Origin: Auanema rhodensis | Lineage: Eukaryota > Nematoda > Chromadorea > Rhabditida > Rhabditidae | Reading direction: 5' to 3' | Length of the DNA stretch: 64,000 nucleotides | NCBI GenBank assembly: GCA_964057225.1 | Contig: OZ059898.1 | Location: 11,098,001 to 11,162,000 of the forward strand | In this document: positions 36,501-54,139 of the stretch, one piece after another | Numbering within the stretch: the stretch's first letter is position 1 | How the letters are laid out: each line of letters starts with the position of its first letter | Notes under the pieces: generated by a model | What the model was told of the DNA's origin: nothing | The model's database searches: none | Seen by the model: the letters and a program-made list of their open reading frames with translations, nothing else | Program-made: the position numbers and the translations under genes

Positions 36501-39500
36501 TCTTTTTTTCACTAAATCCTAAGTCACATCGTATTGTTCAATCTATTCTGTAGGTCTATTCAAGCTCCTTTTACACGTTTTCTTCGTTTATTTTTTCATT
36601 TTGAAAAACGATTCGATGTGCAAATGAATAAGACCAGAATTGCAAAAATTGTATTTTGACCCTGTCTTAGCATCATCTATCCGATCAACCTTTGAAGAAT
36701 TGAGCCATTGAATCGTTGCGAGTAGCGTTGTTCCCGTCTTATACGACAACAATGCTACTTGCAGGAATGAAGCAAAAATTCAGTAGATATCTTGCTACAT
36801 TTAATCCTATAAATGAGCTAAGATAAGATTTTTTTATGTGAAATAGATGACTAGATACTCTCATCCTTCATAAATTTATGAGATAAAACTAAGTGACCGT
36901 AACCAACATAAGCAAATAAGCAATTGGGGAGAGCCTTCAATCAAGCCAAAGTATATGTTTTCTTAATATCTGAATATGAAAAAATGGCTGTCAAACGACG
37001 ATTGAGCTTACAGGAAATAGCTTACAGAAATGAACTTTCATGAGAATATGCTTAATAGAAATCTTTGCTTTAAGCGTTTCACCTGTCAAACTTTCGTTTC
37101 AACTTGAACACGTTTGTTTGTTTTATAGATTGATATAAGCTAAATGGGCTTCGTCTTGAAGCTATGTCATATTGAAGCTTTCACTTATGAAATTTTCTTC
37201 AAAAAGTGATTTTCCAAGTGCACAGTGTTTCAGTTTTTAACATTTTTCATTTATCGTTTATTTTTTTCTCTTTTATCTGCTCGTTACCCATTATCATCTC
37301 CTCTTACCATACACACAACAAATGTACATCTTCTGTTGTGCCTCTGAGCAAATAGAAGCACTTTCCGGTTTAGGGGTTAATGCCATCTGACTGGTCATCT
37401 CAATCAAGGTTAGACTGTTAGATTTGTATTCTATTGTTACCGCCAAATAGTAATATTAGAGGACAAAATGTTCAATAGAATCAAGTATCTATCAGCTTTT
37501 TTTAACATAAACGATTTGCTATAATCCTACATAAAACTTGTGAATGTTCTGCCTACATACCTTCGGAGACAATGGTTTGCAAAATCATTGACTGAAATGT
37601 ATTGCCTTTTCCAATATTAAGTATAAATGTATACACATATCTAACTATATAAAGCCTGAATCTATTATTAACATTATTATTATATGATTTTTTAGTAAAA
37701 AGTAATAAAATAAGTTTATCGAATATCTACTTTTCATCTCATGATCATCGCCATCATCAAACATACAAGAACATTGCTTTTCTATTATCTACTCATATGT
37801 ATATTTAACATATTTGTATATATAAATGATATCTCGATTATATTATATAATATTTATAATATATAAATATATAGTATACATGGTTTTGCTACTTTCATTT
37901 TGCTCTTTAACTACATATGTATATATTTCGACTCATAATCCGATTAGTTATTTCAAATCGCCTACTGAATTTTCGAGGTCCATTCAGCATGAAGTATGAA
38001 ATGAAAAATAGTGTTACGAACACAAAATTCAACACTCTGTTCAAAACTTTGTTCTATTTTCATTTCAATAATTTACTTCTTTCAATCCTTTTACTTTGAT
38101 ACCATAAACCAAAAGTTTCGTTCAGTCTTGTTCAGGCGCTTGCTATTTTCCCTTGCCACTACTGGTCCTTCTGGTTCTTTCTCTTTCATCACCTCACTCT
38201 TTTCTTCTATCTCTCTCTTCCGCCTGTTTTACGTTTGTATTTTTTTTCGTAAAAAAAGGTGATCGGTTTCGTGAACAATGTTGAACCAACTTGATTTCGA
38301 ACTTCTATCATCGCTTTATGGAAATTTATGATTAGTCATGCAGCTATAGTTAATGAATTTCATTCAAATCTGTATATTTCAGGTAGTATTTATATTCTCT
38401 GAATTCTATTTTTTCGGAAAAGAAAAGAATATAAGAAGAACGAGCGGGAGTTAGTTCTATCAAAGTTGTAAAATGAGCGCACGCTCTGCATACGTATGTC
38501 AGATTCAGGTAGGTTCTTTTACAAACTTGAATCATATGAAGAATTGTACATTTCTCTATTTAAGGCATGTAATGCCGTTTTAATCTTTTGTGGCCTTGGT
38601 TCTGTAGGATTGGCTGGAAGTCAATTTTCGGATGTTAATCTTCATAACTTTCGAGATATTGACTTGAGATTATTAAATTGGGTTCACATCCTCACAGGAT
38701 CGATAGGTATGTCAATTTGGAGTAATGCAATCAAAATATTCCGTTTGTTGGTGACTGTAGCAATCAAATGAAAAAGAGAGGAAAAAAAATATTTCGCATT
38801 TACCTCTTTTATGAACTAATCAATTGCTCAGTTATGTCATGAGAAATGAGCCTGTTCTTAGACGTAAAGTCCGGAACTGTACGTGAGAGCTTGCTTGCTT
38901 GCTGATCTTCTCTCTTCATTCTGCCTTCTCTCCCATTCCACTTAGAATCTAGTCCAGTGTTTGTTAAGTCGGTTTTGTAAAGCCGGAGGAGAATAGACAG
39001 AATGAAAACTGAAAGACACGTTCCTGAGGCCAAAAAGTTATAGGGAAAGCTAGATCACATGAAATGACATCAAAATTAAAAACTTAGAACATGAAAAAGT
39101 ATTAGTTTGAACACTTTTATTACGTATGCAGGTATCTACTCCTTAATACGAAGTCATGGAAGTATTGTAACGAAAACATTATACTTTGTTTCACTGGTTA
39201 TCGGTATTGCAACTGGGGTCTTCTATGGTTTTACAACATATCGTGTAAGATGCCACTTTTAAACAGTTTGGTTTCAAAAAAATGTGTTTAGGTTGTTGAA
39301 GCACATAACCAACTCCGCCAAGTTCAACAAGCACCAGGCTTTCAGGTTAGCAAATCTTCAAGAGCCGAAGAGAACAAAATGTTTTACAGGCTACGTTTGG
39401 ACAGGAAGATCGAAACTATGCAGCACGTATTGTGTTATCAGCTATTATGATAGGTTTTTGAAAATAAAAAAGCAAAATTAAAAAAACATTATTAAACTTT

Positions 39501-42500
39501 AAGGATTGGGAGCATTAGCTGGCCTTGTGTCTCTGATTGCATTATACCTTTTGGAAAAGCTAGTTGTTGTTACAGCTCCAATTTATCCATTACAATCGGT
39601 AAACTTTAAACTATAAAAATAAATCAAATATATATTTTTTTATTTTTTAGAGAGAACAAGAATTAGCTATGTATAATTCACGCAGAGCTTTGGCTTCTGT
39701 TGGATTAATTAAAACAATTTTTGCTCTCGGAACATTGGGACTTGCTGTATTCATTGAATATGAACATGAAAAGGTTTGAACCTTTTTTTACAAACTATAA
39801 TTATTTCGATTGAATAAACAATAGAGTTCAGGTATCAGGATCTGACAAATACATCAAAATTGCCTTAGATCACATCGCTGCTATGTTAGCCGTAGCCAGT
39901 GGATTAATGGATCTTTTAGCTTCTCGAGGAAGAACTCAAGAACAGTTGAATCTTAAGGTATCTTGCAAAAAAAATTATATTCGATTTATTGATTCTCATC
40001 TTTAGGTGGCATTAGCACTATCCATAGTAGCAGCAGTATGGTGTATTAAGACCGTTGATCATAATACTATGCCTTTTTATAAGTATGACCTCAAATACTA
40101 CTATCAAGATAGAACTGTTCAATGTAATTTTCAAATCAATTAAGAAATGAAACAAATATTTTCAGTAACATCAACCACATCGCCGCGATATATCCTGGCT
40201 GTTGCTCATGGTGTTCTGATTGGGTGTTTTGGTGTGCTTTTCTTCATCTGCACCTTATCTTGCGTCTTTGTTGGAAATTTCCTTCAGCTAGATTTTCTTA
40301 GTATGCATTTACGCATCGAGAAAGGTTTACGTATCCAAAGCAGGTAAAATTATTATTTTAATTATATGAAAATTAAGATTATATTTAGATTACTATCTTT
40401 CCTTCATGTTATTTGGGGTGCATGTCTATTAGCCTTAGCTATACTTGGATTATTAGATGTTACATGGAGAGGAGAATTTATTGGTGGAGATTTATTATGG
40501 ATGAGTTTCTTATTTGCTACAACAGGAATAATGAGCAGTAGTAACTATGGGTTAGTATCTTGAATCATTTCAAAAAATATTTGTTTGCAATTCAGAACAA
40601 TGATAACATTGCGTTTCATTCTGAATATATGCTGTTTGGCAATCTCAGTTGAGAAGATGTGCGCTTCTATCAATCTCATCTACCAATACAGTTCGTACGA
40701 TGTCTATGTAAATGGTGATAGAAAGACATTTGTTGGACAAATCGTTCTGATATCTTGCGCAACTGGAGTAAGTTTTGAATAAAATACATCGATTGTCGTT
40801 ACAAAAGCACTCATATTATATACAGAATGGGAATTGAATCATAACATGTTTCAGGTTTTTGCTGCTGAAGCTATAACTTCTCTTATATCTACAATCATTT
40901 ATGGGCGTGAAGTTGCACGTCAATCAGCACCAGCCTATCGTCATAGTACAAGTATATCAAACAAAAAAATGATATAAACGTTTTCAATTCTGTTCAGGTG
41001 TTCATCAGTTGTTCAGTTTGGGAACATTGTTCTATGCTGTTGTCATTACTGGAGATTATGTTGTATTTGAAGTCGGAAAATGGCGTTACAGTGAAGTGAG
41101 AACAAAATTATCATCAATATTTTTCAATTCAAATAATTTTTTAGGTTCCAATGGATGTACCATTTTTCCGCTTGGGTAATGGACCTCTTGCTTTAGCGGT
41201 ATTCATTATCCAGGTAAATTCGATTCATTTGGAACATAGAATTGCTTATCCAAATCTCTCTTTCTTTCTTTCTCTCTCCTTTTACTTTCTTCTTTCTCTT
41301 TCTTTCTTCTTCCCTCTTCTATTTTCCTACTTGCATACAAAACGAACGAAGAACTTTTCAGCTTTGTTGCACTTGCTTCCCACGTTTATTAGCAGCATCA
41401 TCTCTGCTTCATGTGATCATTGCATCATTGGCTTTGTTCACAGTCTCTCCAGCTATCACGAACGTCTACTATCTGGTTCGTTCCAATATTAATTCTTATC
41501 AAACATATTCTGTTCTACAGCAAAATCTTATTTCTCTGAACGATGTACTACGACCGACACCAAGCCAAGAAAGCATATATCAAGTTGCGCTCATTCTCGC
41601 AGCTGGAGCAGCTTTAGCTTGTGTTATCGCAACGCTTTGTGGAGTTATCTGTTCACTCAGGCAAGTTTGAACATACATGCTTTATTATTCAAAAAATATG
41701 AAAAGAAGAAAGATAGAAAAAAATGAAGATATGAAAAATGAATAATATTGCCCTTTCAATAAGATTAGAGTGATAAGCTTGCTTATACAAGAATGATAAC
41801 TTCTTGCTTATTTCATAATTCTCTTGTTATTAACCCTATGTATATATTGTAGATCATCATACATTCTTCATCATCGTTCAACATCACCAGATTCAACAGT
41901 TGTTGTTCCATTAGGAGAGGAACATTTTGGAACTGGCCAGTTCCGAAACCGAGAACAGAGCCCTGTTGTCATAAGTCAAGCTAGTCCGGTATGTTTTATG
42001 CTAAATCTAACTTACAAAAGATTGTTAGATTGTTAGTTCAAATTAATTTTAAAATTATTAATCCAAAATAACAATTTGTTGAAACGTAAAAAGGCTTGAT
42101 CATACTTTGCACATAATCCTCATTTATTACAATACATTATTCTATATTTATATATAGTATATTGTATGATGCATAATAATATAATATACTATATAGAATA
42201 TAAAACCGTATTCTAACCCTTTCTTTTTATTACAACAAAAGCGAAAATCATAAATCTATAAGGAAGAATAGGATGTTGGATTTGAATTGCTCAATATAAA
42301 TAATCGAAAATATATTTCATATTTTTGATTTATGAACAAATTTATTAAATCCAGCAAAAAATTAACTTTAATCTCTATTTCGTTAATAGTTCAACAATTA
42401 AATAACTGATAACGATATAGATATCCATCCAAGCTCGTGAAGAACAATCAGTCTATTGGTCAGCAGATGAAAATCCATTCTACTATCACACATCGAAACG

Positions 42501-44224
42501 CTTCTATGGCCAACCATATCAAATAGAATCTGGGTAAGCTTTATGCACATTTCATAGCACAAACTCATCTTCTACTTTTGACCAAAAAAGGGCATCTTTC
42601 TTCACCATAAAAACAGAATAAAAAGCAAAATTATAATATTATAAGATAGCTTCTAATATATCTAACTTAGCAAACATTATCATAGTTATATATACACCTT
42701 ACTCATAACATAATAACCATCTAACATACTTTTTCATTTACCTAGTGCTTCGACTCACGCATCCCTCTACCGCCACAACACTGTTGCCGATGATATCATC
42801 GTAGGTGATTACAGATTTTACGGATACGCACTGGCTAATCCAAATGGAACAGAACATCATCATCATCATAGCCGACGTGTTCAATCAAGCGCAGCACAAA
42901 CTCAAATTGGTCATGTATTCAATTGAAGATCTACTTCGTTGTTGCTTCACATCAAATTACAACTCTTCAGTTGAATACGATATGAATAAGCAACGAAAAT
43001 CATATAAAATCCTAATTTGACATCACGTACAACATACATCAACCTTTCATATCTTTTTATATTAAGTTTTAGCTTCAAGAGCTTTTTTTTTTCACTCAAA
43101 TACACTCATTCAAATTTCAAACATTTACAATCCATTTCATTGAAAGCCGTTTGTCTTGTAAACTTGCCACATTTGATTTTGAACGGATGTCTCTCACTAT
43201 TTTATATCATTTGATTTTTGCTCAAATTATAATTTTTGTTATTTTTTTCACGATCATAACGATAATCAATAGTCAATGACATATCCTATTGAAAACATTT
43301 TCTTCAAAATACACATTTCTTTTAATATATTGCGAGAGCGTTAGCTAGATGATGATAATGTTATTTCAACAACTATTGCTCTTCTTATTTTTTGAAGATA
43401 GTCAATTAGTATCGAAGATGTATCAAACTTTAATGTTTTTCAACTTTCTTTTCTTTTCATTCTTTTGGATGGAAATTTGTTTCTCAAAAGCTCAACTATG
43501 TTTGTTTGTAAATATGAAAATTGTTTTATAGTAGCCCGTTTTTATCGTTTTTCTCCTGGTGCTTACACTATATCATAGGAACATATCATGATTGTGTACC
43601 ATTTTAAATAAAATTTTAGCTTTCACTTTCTATTTTTAACTTTCAACAGAAATAATATATGTATATAGGAAAAAAGAATCGTACCTGATATATCCCACAT
43701 TTGAAGATGTACAATTTCCGTAGAATTTACCACGACTACTTTCAAGGCGAAATCGACTCCTATCTGAAAATATTAAAATCAAAATCAAAATGTAAAAATG
43801 AAATAAATTTGACGTGCGACCGCTTCTAGTACTACACCAACAAGAAATAACGTGATGAGAATAAATTAGAATATACATAGATATATGATTATTGGTCAAA
43901 TTAAAACAATTAATATGCTAATTTAAACTTACAGTTGTTTTATAATTATTTGTATATACATTATGAACATATCTACGAATAATAGATGTTTTTCCGGTGC
44001 CGGGATCACCAATTACAAGAACTTTGAATGTGTTTTGACTTCTGATCACTTTTCCTGATTCCTGTAAAATTGATTAAAAATAAAAATAGAATACTATATC
44101 ATAATAATCAAGAACTGTTTCATGGTAAAACTAAATTCAGAATTATAAGCAAGATAAAGTACTTTTTAAACAAAACCATCTAATAATGTTCGTTGAGTGA
44201 TATAAATGATAAATTTACCTCCAT
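33536..44224 (-). CDS. Rab GTPase, Rab32/38/GLO-1 type, with a 9.6-kb intron
   Basis: Seven exons (44224-44219, 44061-43933, 43763-43685, 34103-34025, 33981-33879, 33836-33702, 33655-33536) close to 216 residues. Guanine-nucleotide motifs are GDPGTGKT (20-27), the switch I/II region IGVDFALKV and WDISGQD (68-74, with Ser where most Rabs have Ala), NKTD (131-134) and TSAK (159-162). IGVDFALK, MTRVYYKDAHAAVIV and ALRWKTDLDQKVTL are typical of Rab32/38. The C-terminus SCCSSF has a CC prenylation motif. Rab32 proteins act on lysosome-related organelles. The C. elegans member GLO-1 builds gut granules. Intron 3 spans 34104-43684 in a genome whose introns are mostly about 50 bases, and encloses an opposite-strand gene. 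The phase-1 junction (TCAG/GA) fits exactly. The first coding exon is only 6 bases from the chosen ATG, and an upstream in-frame extension is possible. Confidence 0.92.
34104..38472. other. Large Rab-gene intron, part left of the nested gene
   Basis: AT-rich and T-rich sequence with several small frames (for example 34789-35073) lacking family resemblance or splice partners. It also serves as upstream region of the nested gene at 38473. A somewhat less AT-rich patch occurs at about 36000-36240. No gene, RNA or transposon is recognised. Confidence 0.45.
38473..42926 (+). CDS. Multi-pass membrane protein of unknown function, nested in the Rab intron
   Basis: More than a dozen exons with short introns join to a protein of roughly 770 residues. 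It starts MSARSAYVCQIQ and has about 14 hydrophobic helices in series, for example LIFCGLGSVGLAGSQF, TLYFVSLVIGIATGVFYGF, IMIGLGALAGLVSLIALYL, YILAVAHGVLIGCFGVLFFI, LHVIWGACLLALAILGLL, IVLISCATGVFAAEAIT and ALILAAGAALACVIATLCGV. Helices cluster as tetraspan-like groups with Gly/Ala-rich faces, reminiscent of repeated four-helix (claudin/MARVEL-like) modules, but I recognise no named family. A polar cytoplasm-like tail follows, with YWSADENPFYYHTSKRFYG and a run of five histidines before the stop. Splice boundaries are consistent throughout (for example 38706 to 39131 in phase 1). The gene lies antisense inside the Rab intron with its own poly(A) signal. Existence of the gene is well supported, function is not. 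Confidence 0.8.
42927..43684. other. 3' flank of the nested gene inside the Rab intron
   Basis: AT-rich sequence. The short frames at 43017-43531 look like random T-rich translation. The poly(A) signal at 43607-43612 suggests a 3' UTR of up to about 680 bases, ending just before the Rab exon at 43685. Confidence 0.45.
43607..43612 (+). terminator. Candidate poly(A) signal of the nested gene
   Basis: Sense AATAAA about 680 bases after the stop and 73 bases before the antisense Rab exon. Earlier variant signals cannot be excluded. Confidence 0.35.
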
Positions 44225-47028
44225 AACTACTTGTGAAGCTGACCTACCAATACGATAAGAAAGAACTAAAATATAAATATGATTAATATATAAAACAAAA
44301 ACTCTCAGAGAATCAACGAAAAGTAGAAAACAATATCTGTATTGAGTTCAATGATACAACTGAAAACTGCAAAAACAACTTTCAACTTACTAACATACTA
44401 TGCATAATAATGTTCATGAGCTTTTGAAAAAGAAAGAAAATAAAGTACTAATAATCAGATAAAGATAACCGGCATACAGGTGATGTAACACGGACAGCCT
44501 GAATGCAAAATCATGATTATTTGTGTGCCAGAAGCATGTGCGACATATCAATGTCCTCATATTCAAAACTGCATAAACTACACACAAATATTTACTAAAT
44601 TATATGATACAATTTATATTGAATACGTATTATACTTCTATATAATTTGATAAATTTCATATATCTATATAAATGCAATCTAAGCTATTTTTAATTTTCA
44701 TGTTAAGTTTAAAAACTTAAATTCGAAAGTTTTGGATTATCATATTATTTTATTTAATAGATAGAGATGATTGCCTTGGAATAACAATGCTGACTAAAGA
44801 GTTGGTACCACTGAGCAATAGTTAAACTAGTTACACGACTTTCGAATACAAGATGACAAATTATTATCTTTCATATGAATATATAAATTAGAAAAATATA
44901 TATTTTTCTAAATCAGAGTTTCAATAATAATAATATCATTAAAATAAAATAAAAGAACGAATGCTTAAAACCCAAAAAGGAATAACAGATAATATGAAGA
45001 TGTCCTTCTGCTCACAGGAAGAAATGATATAAAATTCCGAGACCCTGCTAAAGAACTGTGATAAAGTGAAAAATAAAAAAACGTTGAGAAAAAAAACCTC
45101 ACAGCATGAGATGACATGATAGGACAGACTGCGGCCATGGCATGATTAGTCAAACAGTACAAAACTTTTACTTGTTTTCCAAAAAATATGCAAAATTTTC
45201 GTATACTGGAGATTATGTACAGCTTGATAAAGCTTGTAGGAATCTTTGAAGCAAGAATTTTTATTTCAAATTTACTGATTACGTTTTTCCACACATCTTT
45301 TCAAATATATTTCGTTAGGATGCCTTATCAATTGATTCGATTGTTCTCTTTACGGGTCTACTGAAGTTCTTATGTAAAGATATCTGAAAATTGTTTCAAT
45401 GTTACAAGTTTTCATTACATCTCTTGCCATTTTCACGCATTACCACTTAGGTAACGCTTGATGATCGAAACGCTTTCATGCCTGAGTTTTCAAATTCAAC
45501 TGTTTTTTTCGACATATTTCTTATCATTTTTGTGATTTGTGGCAATCCATGGTGATTAGAATGCGTGATTGTTACCCTTTTTTTATTGTTGTTTCCTCAG
45601 CTTATTTTCTTTTTTTTTTCTACTTTATAATTCGTATTTATTATGATTAAAGTAGAAACTTTTTTTTGTACATATTAATCAAACTTGTAAATTCAAACCT
45701 GAGAAAGTTATAGTTTTTATTATCCAAACTAGAAACAATTACATAGTTCATGATGGATATGCTATTAAACTACAAATAATTCTTAGAGAGTATACGATTA
45801 ATGAGAGTTTAGGCAGATATCTGAAATATTTTGAGTTGGCTATGATTCAAAGAGAAAAATAACAATAACAAAGTTACGTTGATCATGTATGCAGTGCTGG
45901 GATAATCAGGAACATCGAATGTACGATTTGAGAAAACATACATAGAGGTGAAAAAACAGAGTAAGATGGAGGAGTTAGTCTGCTTATCAACAACCAATTC
46001 CGTGCTATCATTTGTTATCTCGAATAGCCTCTCTGCTTGTAGCAACTTGCTTGATATGGTATCAAGCTCGTGAGCATTCGAGGTCACAACCTTTGAAGAG
46101 TTTGATGTTCGGTAAGCTGTTTTGTTTATTTCACGTGACACACGTGATATCATTAAGAAAACAGAGGAAAGTAAGTTCAGTTTCTGTTACAAGGTTCAGT
46201 TGAATAGTGAGTCAATCATAGTTTCAATTACTGAGTCCTTCAGATAATCATAGAGATAAAGAAAGGAGTTTAAATAGTTCCGTACAGGTATTTCATTCCA
46301 TTTTCATGGCATTATCAATACTGTTTTCATTTCCTAGCTACATATAATTCAAATGCTTGAAAACAATTATACATCTTTTTTTTATTTCAAAAACTGTTTC
46401 GTAAAATTTCAGAATAACATTTGCAAAACGGTAAAGTTTCTCTGTATGTCAGTAGCGGATTTCCTTATCAGTCTGTTCAACATTACCATCGTATTGCTTC
46501 ATGAATTATCGGTCGTCTTAGTTGTTCAATTTTTTTCATAAATTTAACATTTTTTTTTGATATTTTTATGTCTTCTTCACACATGTTTTTTTTTTTTTTT
46601 TGAAATTTTTTATTTTAAATATTCTCTTAGATAAAAGCTCCATTCAGTTTTTTTGTCATTTTTTTCAGTAACAATATAGTTTATGATCAGCAATAAGATC
46701 AAAATATAGATCATCTTTATAAGGCTTTTCGAATAAGATTGGTTTAGGCGCCAAAGAACTCAAATTGTTAATCTGATTCTCGATCTTTGCATTCTATATA
46801 TATAATGATATTTCTTAATTGTAGTCTTTCTTTTTCTCATTTTTTTCTTTGAAAATATTGCCTACTTGTTCTTACAGTAGACCATATACTTCCTGAAATT
46901 GGATAGCAATAATTCTGAGGTTTTTTTTCAGCTCTATAACAGGACTAAATATATCTAATGCAATATTGATTTAACAAGAAAATATAAATAATCTTAGCGA
47001 AATAACTGCCAGATATCCTATCCGGTGA
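44225..47028. other. AT-rich intergenic region between divergent Rab and MRP genes
   Basis: No supported gene. Small frames at 44965-45294, 45809-46153, 46012-46203 and 46353-46541 have no domain signatures. TTTTTTTTCAG at 46921-46931 is a strong acceptor about 100 bases before the MRP start and is a likely trans-splice site. ATTTTAG before the Rab start plays the same role on the other strand. Confidence 0.45.
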
Positions 47029-53151
<6,123 letters not shown>

Positions 53152-53365
53152 ATTTTCATGTGCCCTATACGATTCTTTGTGCTATCTATCTGGTGAATGC
53201 ATTTTCTGTGTATATGCATGCTTCAAGTTTTAATGTTTTCTTACCACTGCTGTTCATACTAAAGGAACCTTTCCTTAGGTCTCATTTTAATATATATATA
53301 GAAATTTTGCAAATTGTGCTTAGAGAATTTTATAGATTTCTATATTTTAATTGCTAATAATTGCT

Positions 53366-53371
53366 AATAAA
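53366..53371 (+). terminator. Poly(A) signal of the MRP gene
   Basis: AATAAA in a TTGCTAATAA duplication, 215 bases after the stop codon. Confidence 0.45.
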
Positions 53372-53771
53372 TTTTCAAATTTCTTAATTTAATGTGTTTA
53401 TTTTTAAGTTAATGATAATAACAAATAAACATGAAGAAATAGAGGACAGCTAAAGCAGATGCCCATGAATTGTAAAATCGTTATTAACAATCGACTTGGT
53501 GGGTAAACAGCATAGATGGGCGTGGCATGATTGACCTTATGTTACAAACATTGAATCTGTCCAGATCAGGTCAAAAAATATTTCACGTACTGTTTAGAAA
53601 CCAGTCGTAGTAAGACTGGTTTTGTATTTTATAGTTGTACCAGTGGCGGTAAATTTAAATTTCATACTACGTAATATTCCGTCCCAGTTATTTTTGCCAG
53701 GCGCTAGCCTGCGGATATAACCCCAAGAAGGAAGTTCAGTGTTGATTAGGCGGCAGTTACTACTCTAGTAT

Positions 53772-53785
<14 letters not shown>

Positions 53786-53818
<33 letters not shown>
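53786..53818. repeat. (TA)n microsatellite
   Basis: A TA dinucleotide run preceded by interrupted TATAAATA copies from about 53769. Confidence 0.85.
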
Positions 53819-53820
<2 letters not shown>

Positions 53821-54139
53821 CTGGCATTCCATATTTTCTCTTCCTTGTTCATCATGGATCTACATGAAACGTATGATTGTTCTAATTCCATAACGCATGA
53901 GTAAGCAAAATCATTATGTTTTCAAACTATTTCATGGCATATTCTTTAACATTGGCTTAGCCCATTATTTCAACCGCAATCTACCGCAGTTTAATCATAT
54001 CAATCTTTATGTTTCTTCTAATATCTTCTTTCCTTTAAACTAAAATTTGTAGTCGCGTTTCCTCTCATTTTAGTATTTTTTCAAAAAGTTTATTTACTTT
54101 TAGATGTTAATCTGGTGTCCAACACAGTAGTTTTTGGTA

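Larger units (their letters stand above)
53152..54139. other. Intergenic region, MRP 3' end and receptor promoter side
   Basis: No coding signal. It includes the MRP 3' UTR, a mixed-composition patch at about 53440-53760 with less A+T than its surroundings, and a (TA)n tract. The patch is a reasonable place for promoter elements of the next gene. Confidence 0.45.
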
